Shown here in pieces: positions 6,654 to 13,005 of a DNA stretch of 13,005 nucleotides (positions within the stretch are counted from its first letter, which is position 1; each line of letters opens with the position of its first letter). Source of the DNA: Bacteroidota bacterium (GTDB lineage: Bacteria; Bacteroidota; Bacteroidia; Bacteroidales; UBA12481). Position numbers and translations under genes: made by a program. The notes beneath the pieces were generated by a model that saw nothing but the letters and a program-made list of their open reading frames with translations, was not told the DNA's origin and ran no database searches. Where the stretch lies: assembly GCA_030592205.1 (NCBI GenBank), contig JAUVKA010000057.1, positions 1-13,005 on the forward strand, read 5' to 3'.

Positions 6654-8039
6654 TTAGTTTTCAAGCAATTTATTATCATCTACAACAAACATTCTTGTGC
6701 TTTTCGTATACTCCCCTCCGTTTGGATCGGAATATCTAAGATCTAAATAAAATGCCCTAAATCCCGATTCCGGGTAATCTACCTGAACTTCAACGCTATC
6801 TTGATTTACAATTGTTACATCATTGCTGCTCCAAACTTCATCACGAAAATCACGGTCTTCTGAATTAGCTGTCCATAAAAAAGCACCCCGAAATTCCTCT
6901 GGAGACATCACTACGGCTAAAGAAAGCTCTTCCTCATATTCAGAAATATTCCATTTACATATAGGATATTCATCTCTAGTCATTGTCCTTCCAAAAAATG
7001 CACTTATTGCCCTTAATGCTTGCTCTCCTCCATTCAGGTTATGGCCTGCATTTGGCACATAGTGAAGGTAATTCTCACCTGGGATATCATCCAGGTAATG
7101 CTTTATGGCATCTACCGGCCAGTATTCATCGTTCGTTCCATTTATTATGAGTTTGGGCATTGTAAGTTTATCACGGTATGAATAAGGATCTATCATAGTC
7201 GTTAAATCATTAGCACCATCAGCAACAATATCTTGTGCAATTCCCAAATCTACATAATCCTGTATCTGAACACTATAATCATTCCATGCTGTAAGATGAT
7301 AAGTCAGGCTCATCGGCATATTGAGGACATCGATTACCATAGGTGCAATTGCTTCAACCCTGTTATCGTGTGCACCTGTCAGCCAGGTTGTCCATCCTCG
7401 TTTTGATGCACCGGTAAGTACGAACCGGGAAATTTTGTGGTTCAGAGTTTCTTCTGAAAATAACTGTATAGCATCCATAGCCCGTACAGCGGTCTTAACC
7501 ATAGGGAAAAGCAATGGCCAGGTATAATCTCCATCATTACTAAAATTATGAAGGGTATATGAGATCAATTCATCTTCATTAAGATCATCATAAAGAGGCT
7601 GGTTTGGTATCTGCCAGATGATGGCAACAGTGGCTTTGTTTTTAACAGCTAGCATCGACATTATCTTAATAAAATCAGTATCACCTCCGCGAATCACAGG
7701 TTCGCCGTCTTTATTCTTTCCTCCGTTTATTAATAATAAAGCCCCATCATAATTATTTTCATTTGGGACCAGGATCGTCAGCCTATGTTTCCAGATATGT
7801 TCACGCCACTGCTGTGAGGTTAAGTTCAGGGAATAATGGTTCAGTCCATCATAACTGGCGGATCCTATTAGCTGGAATGAAAATGAATCATCTTCATTGT
7901 CCAAATAACTTTGCAGCGCAGTTTCCGGAGTAATGACATCAAGCTTTTTCGTGCATGAACCAAGCAGCAATGGGAATATTATCGCAGACAACAAACACAG
8001 CAATTGTAGATTCTTCCTTTTCATGAGTTTTATTTTCAT
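6654..8039 (-). CDS. PhoPQ-activated pathogenicity-related (PqaA-like) lipoprotein, alpha/beta-hydrolase fold
   Basis: A 461-residue protein of the PhoPQ_related family. The N-terminus has basic residues, a hydrophobic stretch (11-26) and lipobox LGSC with C29 as lipidation site. Residues after C29 are TKKLD, not the acidic pattern typical of the Bacteroidota surface-export signal, so it may face the periplasm. The hydrolase core shows nucleophile elbow LTGASKRGWTTW (208-219, S212), acid candidate NGTNDEYWP (300-308, D304) and base NAGHNL (330-335, H333). The block VEAIAPMVIDVLNM (228-241) is typical of the family. Physiological substrates of this family are poorly known; the triad predicts an ester or amide hydrolase. 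Two in-frame ATGs exist (8039 and 8024). The first gives a slightly longer n-region and either would yield a working signal; neither has a Shine-Dalgarno. It starts 34 bp after the oxidoreductase gene and is followed by the 96-bp gap. Confidence 0.85.
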   Translation of the reverse strand: MKIKLMKRKNLQLLCLLSAIIFPLLLGSCTKKLDVITPETALQSYLDNEDDSFSFQLIGSASYDGLNHYSLNLTSQQWREHIWKHRLTILVPNENNYDGALLLINGGKNKDGEPVIRGGDTDFIKIMSMLAVKNKATVAIIWQIPNQPLYDDLNEDELISYTLHNFSNDGDYTWPLLFPMVKTAVRAMDAIQLFSEETLNHKISRFVLTGASKRGWTTWLTGAHDNRVEAIAPMVIDVLNMPMSLTYHLTAWNDYSVQIQDYVDLGIAQDIVADGANDLTTMIDPYSYRDKLTMPKLIINGTNDEYWPVDAIKHYLDDIPGENYLHYVPNAGHNLNGGEQALRAISAFFGRTMTRDEYPICKWNISEYEEELSLAVVMSPEEFRGAFLWTANSEDRDFRDEVWSSNDVTIVNQDSVEVQVDYPESGFRAFYLDLRYSDPNGGEYTKSTRMFVVDDNKLLEN

Positions 8040-8073
8040 TGTATTAACTTTTATATTTAAATCTCTTGTTTTT

Positions 8074-9078
8074 CTATAATCGTATCAGCTCATTCTTTTT
8101 AGCTGAAAGGTAAGCAGCTTCAACAATATTCAAAACAGCTTGCCCTTCAATAAGTCCAGGAGAAGGTTGCTTACGTGATCGGATGCAATCAACAAAATAT
8201 TCCATTTGGCGATCATAAATACTTTGATCGCAATGCTCAGATTTCGCAGGCTGATTTGTCATAAATTCTTCACTGGAATCCTCGCCTTTGGCTTTAAAAA
8301 ATGTTGGAAAAACGCTGCCGTAACCCTTAGTGCCATATAAGCGAGTACCTGCCTCAGGACCATCCATGTGTGGGTGCCACCATCCGCTTTCGATTATTGA
8401 CCTTGCTCCATTATCCCAGGAGATAATAATAATGCCTGAATCATCAACATCATAATCGCCAAAGTAAGTATCGATACTTGCGTAGACTGAAAGTGGCTGA
8501 GGATCACCAAGAATATACCGGACAGTATCAATGGCATGTACACCCATATCAGCCAATGCTCCCCCACCCGCCAGTTCTTTTTGTGTAAACCAGCCTGAAG
8601 GTCCCCAGTTCTCATGAATGCCATATCCTTTTGTCTTAATAATCTTCCCCAGTTTGCCGGAATCTACCAACTCCTTCATATGATTTACCTCTATGTCAAA
8701 TCTCCACATGTGACCAACCATTACGAGCTGTCCGGTTTTCTTTGAAACATCAATTATTTCCTTCCCCTCCCTGGAATTCATTGCCATAGGCTTTTCGAGA
8801 AATACGTCTTTATCATTCTTCAGAAATTCAATGGCATAAGGTGCATGGAATTTATTAGGTGTTCCAATGATAACTGCATCTATATCAGTTCTGTCAATAA
8901 TACTCATGACATCGCTTGCAGTCTCTTCAATATTATATTTTTCAGCAAACTTCTTTGCGGTTTCAAGTTGATTATCAACTGCTATAGCAACTTCAACATT
9001 AGCTAATGCCTGCAAGCCACGAGCATGATAATGCGCTATATATCCTGTTCCAATAATTGCAATTCTTATTTTTCTCAT
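8074..9078 (-). CDS. Gfo/Idh/MocA-family NAD(P)-dependent sugar oxidoreductase
   Basis: A 334-residue cytoplasmic protein of the usual family length. The N-terminal Rossmann domain starts with IAIIGTGYIAHYHARGL (6-22), with the dinucleotide loop at G10, G12 and A15. VIIGTPNKFHAPYAIEFL (69-86) and the catalytic-lysine motif LEKPMA (94-99, K96) follow. The C-terminal domain carries the GGGALADMGVHAIDTVRYILG block (171-191), whose D177 and H181 are the usual substrate/proton-relay positions. Family members oxidise or reduce a hydroxyl or keto group on sugars, inositols or sugar phosphates. No Tat or Sec signal is visible, unlike many periplasmic Bacteroidota relatives. It begins 7 bp after the aminotransferase stop. 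This dehydrogenase-aminotransferase pairing is what is used to turn a sugar hydroxyl into an amine (for example NtdC with NtdA, RifL with RifK), so I infer that it supplies or consumes the keto-sugar of that partner. Confidence 0.88.
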   Translation of the reverse strand: MRKIRIAIIGTGYIAHYHARGLQALANVEVAIAVDNQLETAKKFAEKYNIEETASDVMSIIDRTDIDAVIIGTPNKFHAPYAIEFLKNDKDVFLEKPMAMNSREGKEIIDVSKKTGQLVMVGHMWRFDIEVNHMKELVDSGKLGKIIKTKGYGIHENWGPSGWFTQKELAGGGALADMGVHAIDTVRYILGDPQPLSVYASIDTYFGDYDVDDSGIIIISWDNGARSIIESGWWHPHMDGPEAGTRLYGTKGYGSVFPTFFKAKGEDSSEEFMTNQPAKSEHCDQSIYDRQMEYFVDCIRSRKQPSPGLIEGQAVLNIVEAAYLSAKKNELIRL

Positions 9079-9085
9079 AAACCCG

Positions 9086-10369
9086 TTATTTAAGCAGCTC
9101 TATAACATTATCATAGATCTTCCTTATTGCCTCTGCAATGAGATCCATATCCGCCTGACTTCCCAGCAGAATTTTATTATGGACACAGACTGATTCTTCT
9201 TTAAAGATCCTTTCAGAGATTGGCAAACTAAACCTCGATGGATCAATTGCAGCCCAATGTTTATCATTTATTTTATATCGCGATGGCTTTGTCAGAGGCA
9301 CATATAATGAGCACATGTTTAATGGTTCATAACTGCTGTCGACACCAATACCCAATTCGCTTTCTAAGGCTTTTCTGAATTTCCCCACGGGAAGGCCATT
9401 GAAATCTTCTTTATTATATCTGAAAGCAAAATTGAAATATGCCTCTTTTGTTTCCCTTTTATCACGACGCATTGGACTTACTCCGGATAAATCCTCCAGG
9501 AGAGAATTCATATATAGTCCATTTCTATCCCGTATGCTATTTTGTTCGGGTAATCTTTTTAAGCCTTCAATTAATATTGCCGCCTGGAATTCTGTGATAC
9601 GGTAATTTCCAGACTGGATAAAATTCCCATCGTCGCTATAAAAACCAGCCCCTTTGTCTTCCTGAGAATATTCGCCGCTTTCCGGTCTTCTTCCGCAATT
9701 TCTCAAGGCATCAAGCTTTTCTGCCAAAGATGGATTATTTGTGGTTAGCCCGCCGCCTTCCCCGGCTGTTAAGTGTTTAGATAATTGAAAACTAAAACTT
9801 CCAATATCTCCTATACTCCCGGCTTTTTTACCATTCCATTCACCTCCGGGTTTATGGGCACAATCTTCAATCACAAAAAGATTATGTTTTTCCGCGATAT
9901 CCATAATAGCATCCATATCGGCAAAGCTGCCATACAGGTGCACAGGTATGATGGCTTTGGTTTTAGGAGTAATTGCCTTTTCTACTTCTTTGGGATCAAT
10001 ACACCAGGTATCTGGACAAACATCGACGATAATTGGCACAGCATTAACATCGATGATTGTAGCTGCTGTTGCCTGCCAAGTTAAACCAGGCAAAATTACT
10101 TCATCTCCATAACCAATACCTAAGGCTTCTAATGCAAGCTGAAGGGTAACCGTTCCATTAGATGCAGAAATCGCGTAATTGGAACCAATATATTCAGCAA
10201 ATAATTTATTGAATTCTATCTCTTTAGGTCCATTATATGACCAAATCCCGCTATTCAGAACTTCAAGGAGGGCTTTTTCTTCTTTTCCATCCCATACTGG
10301 CCATGACGGCCAGGGATTGGCTTTTACATTTCTTGTCGGCCTTCCTCCATTGATTGCTAATACTGCCAT
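9086..10369 (-). CDS. DegT/DnrJ/EryC1/StrS-family PLP-dependent sugar aminotransferase
   Basis: A 427-residue fold-type I PLP enzyme. The start MAVLAINGGRPTR fits the family; the frame extends only four codons further, to a TTG, so ATG at 10369-10367 is preferred. Features: WPSWPVWDGKEEKALLEVL (20-38), cofactor region ASNGTVTLQLAL (69-80), LPGLTWQATA (93-102), IIPVHLYGSFADMDAI (140-155), EDCAHKPGGEWNGKKAG (168-184, D169 near the pyridine nitrogen) and SFQLSKHLTAGEGG (193-206), where K198 should form the internal aldimine. These enzymes transfer an amino group, usually from glutamate or glutamine, to a keto-sugar or keto-cyclitol. The SFQxxKxxTAGEGG form and the WP-rich N-terminus resemble the AHBA-synthase / inosose-aminotransferase branch (RifK, StsC) more than the nucleotide-sugar branch, in my reading. 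The neighbouring oxidoreductase, 7 bp downstream, is the expected partner. Substrate and direction (amine making or removing) remain open. Confidence 0.88.
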   Translation of the reverse strand: MAVLAINGGRPTRNVKANPWPSWPVWDGKEEKALLEVLNSGIWSYNGPKEIEFNKLFAEYIGSNYAISASNGTVTLQLALEALGIGYGDEVILPGLTWQATAATIIDVNAVPIIVDVCPDTWCIDPKEVEKAITPKTKAIIPVHLYGSFADMDAIMDIAEKHNLFVIEDCAHKPGGEWNGKKAGSIGDIGSFSFQLSKHLTAGEGGGLTTNNPSLAEKLDALRNCGRRPESGEYSQEDKGAGFYSDDGNFIQSGNYRITEFQAAILIEGLKRLPEQNSIRDRNGLYMNSLLEDLSGVSPMRRDKRETKEAYFNFAFRYNKEDFNGLPVGKFRKALESELGIGVDSSYEPLNMCSLYVPLTKPSRYKINDKHWAAIDPSRFSLPISERIFKEESVCVHNKILLGSQADMDLIAEAIRKIYDNVIELLK

Positions 10370-10396
10370 TTTAAAAATCAATTTATATTATTATCA

Positions 10397-13000
10397 CTAA
10401 ACCTTAATTTCATAATGCTCAACATTCCATCCACTAATTTTAAGCATTGCTTTATCATTCCCAATAGCTTTTATTTCGAATCGAGCTTTTATAGTTCTGG
10501 TTTCACCGGGAAGTAATGTAATATAATTATCATCCCAAAAAACCGGCAAAACTGAATTTCCACCGTTTTCAAGGAAAATATTCAGATTGATAAAGAAAGC
10601 AATCCTGTCAGTTGCGTTTTTCGCTTTAACGGTAAGAGTTCGCCATTCTCCATCATTTTCAATATGATGACTGACCTTGATCTTTACATCATCTAAACTA
10701 TGCAACTGTGTATAGTCAGCATAGGATTTACTTGGAGTATAAAATGGCCAGTCCTCAAATTCGGCCTGATAATCAAGTACATCTTTCTTTAATGACAACC
10801 AATAGAAATTGTTTCCAATTTGATTTAAAGATTCATCGAGCAATCGTAGATCCAGAAAATAGGTGTCAGTAAACTTCAGGTTAGTCGGAAGTTTAAGCAG
10901 GAAGGTTGATGATTCTTCTGCAATATTCACTTCAATATTTTCACTAAATATTTCAGAGGAATAGATGTCAAAAATTCTGATATGCGCCTGGTAATTTTTA
11001 ACTGGATATAAATAATCATTAATAATACTGATAGAATGATCACCGTAGTTGTATAACAAATGAAGTGGTTCGCAAGCCTTTCTGGTACTGTAGAATGCCC
11101 CATTTGGCATTAAATAACTATCATACAATTGCCAGTACATATTTGGCAGTGCAGAATTAAGCATCCATTGAACAACACCTGTGGCGTTAGGTTTATTAAG
11201 CTGAAAGGCCTCAAACATGGGGCGCATTAGTTCATAATTCAGCAATTGTGCTTTAAAAGTAAAATCCTCTACATCTTTCGCCTTCCCATAACGATATTCT
11301 ATTGCTTCCTGAATACGATCCAATGTACTGAAGTCATTTTTACCACAATGATATTCCCAGGTTTCATCAATTGGCCAGAGATGATCAGGTGGAATCATTT
11401 TCTTAATGCTTTCAAGCGGAGGGACATTCGCCCCCGGACATGTTTCCGTATTAAAACCATACGCCCCACCCAGCTTCTTATCAGTGTACCAATATATGGG
11501 TGGCGTATAAGCATATGGCCCCAGCATTTTCACACAGGAAGAACCGCTAATTTCACTAACAAGCTCCACGTCAGTAATAATTCCCTGTTCACTACCAATG
11601 CCGCCAGTTGAATTCAGATACGGACGTGTTGTATCGTATTTATTAAATGTTTCTATATACTTTCTTTCCAGATCAGGATGAGGAATCATGTCGCTGCCAA
11701 CAGTCCAGACAAAGATACTTGGATGGTGACGCAGCCATAGGATCTGATCCTCCCAGGATTGTGCAACAAGTTCTATTTCATTCACCTCTGTAACCCCACC
11801 ATAGAGAGGATCGACCTCTTTACCCAGGTATTGTTCATGTTCCCAATGGCAGCTCCATCCCGCCATAATTAATATCCCCGACTGATCACATAAATCATAC
11901 AGTTTTTGATCTTTGCCCCAAAAACCTTCCAAACGAATACTATTCAGATTCATGTGCTTTACGTATGCTATCTGTGCTTCCAGAGATTCATGAGTATCCT
12001 GAAGAAATAAATCATCAGTCCATCCTGCACCTTTTATAAGCACCTTTTTTCCATTTATTTTGAATCCTCGGTGTCCTGCTTCATTCACATAATCTTCTAC
12101 CTCCCGTATCCCAAAATGAAGCTCGTGTTTATCTGAAATGTATCTATCAATTTCAATTGATAAGACTAGCTTATACAAATTAGGTTCACCAATTTGATAA
12201 GGCCACCAAAATTTAGCATTCTTTACATGTAACTCAGGAAACTCGTCAGGTTTGAATACAATTACAGCTCGTTCACCTGAAGATAGAGTAAATGATTTAC
12301 TAATCTGAATTTTGTTGATTGTTCCTTTAAGAATACCTGATACTGTTTTACCGGAATGATTGACTAATTCAGATGAAACGGTAAGTATTGCATGTTTCGA
12401 ATTATCAGGATTGATTTTTGTTTCAACAAAAGGATTCTCGATCGAAATACCACCATTAAAATGTAAACTCACCTCCCGGAATATTCCCATATTCCTGTCT
12501 GGCGGATCAACATTCCAATCCACAAAACCAATAGTAAAATCCCCTGACTCCGGAGGAATAAGCTCTACTGCCAGGATATTATTGCCAGAAATAATGCTAT
12601 TACTAATATTTATCTTAAATCTTCGGAAGGCACCATTAAACGTATTTGAATCAGCAATAAGTTTACCATTAAGCCAAACATTAGCCCGGTAGTTAATCCC
12701 GTTAAAACTCAGTAAAACTGTCTTGTTCGCTTGATTCGGTGAAAGTTCAAATTCAGTACGATACCACCAGGGAACATCAAATTGATCCTTCTTAATTTCT
12801 TTTAAATTTGTTCCAAAGTAGGGATCACTATACACCTTGTTTTTAACCAGGGAAGCCAAAACGGTTGAAGGTACATTTGTTGGATACCAGCCTTTTGTAG
12901 AATATCCGCAACTTGATATTTCTTTCCCCTTGAGAGGGATTTTATCAGAAGACTGGATCTCCCATTTATTGGAAAGCTTTTTTATATACTGTGTAATCAT
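10397..13000 (-). CDS. GH2 glycosidase, exo-beta-D-glucosaminidase (CsxA-like) subgroup
   Basis: An 867-residue glycoside hydrolase family 2 protein with the order sugar-binding jelly-roll (about 10-180, with WYPTNVPSTVLASL 38-51), Ig-like domain (about 185-300), TIM barrel (about 300-610) and C-terminal beta domains (about 640-867). Ordinary GH2 enzymes use an NE pair as acid/base. Here the matching site is TVGSDMIP (433-440, D437), and the nucleophile motif is GAYGFNTETCPG (512-523, E519). An Asp acid/base with an (S/T)E nucleophile, plus GWSCHWE (381-387), fits the exo-beta-glucosaminidase group typified by Amycolatopsis CsxA, which removes non-reducing-end glucosamine from chitosan chains. 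No signal peptide follows the ATG at 13000-12998, so it may be cytoplasmic. However, the frame stays open to the window edge and a start further upstream cannot be excluded. The 27-bp gap to the aminotransferase supports one transcript. GH2 is near certain; amino-sugar specificity is a good inference. Confidence 0.88.
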   Translation of the reverse strand: MITQYIKKLSNKWEIQSSDKIPLKGKEISSCGYSTKGWYPTNVPSTVLASLVKNKVYSDPYFGTNLKEIKKDQFDVPWWYRTEFELSPNQANKTVLLSFNGINYRANVWLNGKLIADSNTFNGAFRRFKINISNSIISGNNILAVELIPPESGDFTIGFVDWNVDPPDRNMGIFREVSLHFNGGISIENPFVETKINPDNSKHAILTVSSELVNHSGKTVSGILKGTINKIQISKSFTLSSGERAVIVFKPDEFPELHVKNAKFWWPYQIGEPNLYKLVLSIEIDRYISDKHELHFGIREVEDYVNEAGHRGFKINGKKVLIKGAGWTDDLFLQDTHESLEAQIAYVKHMNLNSIRLEGFWGKDQKLYDLCDQSGILIMAGWSCHWEHEQYLGKEVDPLYGGVTEVNEIELVAQSWEDQILWLRHHPSIFVWTVGSDMIPHPDLERKYIETFNKYDTTRPYLNSTGGIGSEQGIITDVELVSEISGSSCVKMLGPYAYTPPIYWYTDKKLGGAYGFNTETCPGANVPPLESIKKMIPPDHLWPIDETWEYHCGKNDFSTLDRIQEAIEYRYGKAKDVEDFTFKAQLLNYELMRPMFEAFQLNKPNATGVVQWMLNSALPNMYWQLYDSYLMPNGAFYSTRKACEPLHLLYNYGDHSISIINDYLYPVKNYQAHIRIFDIYSSEIFSENIEVNIAEESSTFLLKLPTNLKFTDTYFLDLRLLDESLNQIGNNFYWLSLKKDVLDYQAEFEDWPFYTPSKSYADYTQLHSLDDVKIKVSHHIENDGEWRTLTVKAKNATDRIAFFINLNIFLENGGNSVLPVFWDDNYITLLPGETRTIKARFEIKAIGNDKAMLKISGWNVEHYEIKV

Positions 13001-13005
13001 CCTCC
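13001..13005 (-). promoter_or_regulatory. GGAGG directly abutting the GH2 ATG at the window edge
   Basis: On the minus strand the last five bases read GGAGG, immediately followed by ATG at 13000-12998 with no spacer. A working Shine-Dalgarno normally lies about 5-9 bases before the start, so this match is either not used or serves a slightly later codon. It weakens confidence in this exact start; bases beyond the window are needed to decide whether the gene begins earlier with a signal peptide. Confidence 0.3.

Noticed and set aside
9086..10369. Naming the aminotransferase as a 3-amino-5-hydroxybenzoate synthase
   Set aside because: Similarity to that branch is visible, but none of the aminoshikimate partner genes is present in the window, so only the family level is supported.
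10370..10381. TTG-initiated four-codon extension of the aminotransferase
   Set aside because: The ATG at 10369 gives the usual family N-terminus (MAVLAINGGRPTR) and TTG starts are rarer.
11246..11611. Plus-strand open frame of about 121 codons opposite the GH2 catalytic region
   Set aside because: It covers the antisense of the GFNTE nucleophile block, so its openness follows from GH2 codon constraints.
1..13005. CRISPR array, insertion sequence, phage or defence system
   Set aside because: No regularly spaced repeats, transposase, integrase, nuclease or toxin-antitoxin motifs are seen; all ten genes look like metabolic or envelope functions.

Overview
The window is one strand of tightly packed genes. 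Ten coding regions all read on the minus strand, so transcription runs from position 13005 down to position 1. Gaps are 2 to 34 bp except one of 96 bp (6558-6653). The first gene in transcription order (a glycosidase) begins 5 bp inside the right edge, and the last (a ceramidase-like protein) runs off the left edge. I see no tRNA, rRNA, CRISPR array, insertion sequence, integrase or dedicated regulator. The DNA looks AT-rich, most starts lack a good Shine-Dalgarno, all stops are TAA or TAG, and there is a lipoprotein of the kind common in Bacteroidota. I therefore favour a free-living member of Bacteroidota; this is inference from style and gene content, and related phyla (Planctomycetota, Verrucomicrobiota) also carry many of these families.

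Layout in transcription order: (1) GH2 glycosidase of the exo-beta-glucosaminidase type (13000-10397); (2) DegT/StrS-type PLP sugar aminotransferase (10369-9086); (3) Gfo/Idh/MocA-type NAD(P) oxidoreductase (9078-8074); (4) PhoPQ-activated pathogenicity-related (PqaA-like) lipoprotein with an alpha/beta-hydrolase triad (8039-6654); then the 96-bp gap, which holds an 11-bp direct repeat; (5) conserved protein of unknown function (6557-5526); (6) fusion of a PfkB sugar kinase with a HAD phosphatase (5503-3599); (7) ROK sugar kinase lacking the usual zinc-site cysteines (3593-2619); (8) GmhA-like sedoheptulose-7-phosphate isomerase with all four metal ligands in register (2602-1958); (9) multi-pass membrane protein with an embedded PHP/CehA-like metallohydrolase domain (1955-465); (10) N-terminal part of a membrane-anchored neutral-ceramidase-like protein (453 to beyond 1).

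Two biochemical themes meet here. One is heptose phosphate chemistry: a GmhA-like isomerase beside a polypeptide that joins a heptose-kinase-like PfkB domain to a HAD phosphatase. These would cover the steps usually done by GmhA, HldA/HldE-N and GmhB, but no nucleotidyltransferase is present. The other is amino-sugar chemistry: a sugar dehydrogenase, a DegT aminotransferase, a HAD phosphatase and a ROK kinase. These are the enzyme classes of the RifK/L/M/N and NtdA/B/C kanosamine systems, placed next to a hydrolase predicted to release a glucosamine-like unit. The envelope-facing hydrolases (PqaA-like, PHP, ceramidase-like) suggest work on a glycan or glycolipid outside the cytoplasm. The combined pathway and its substrate are not established by the sequence.
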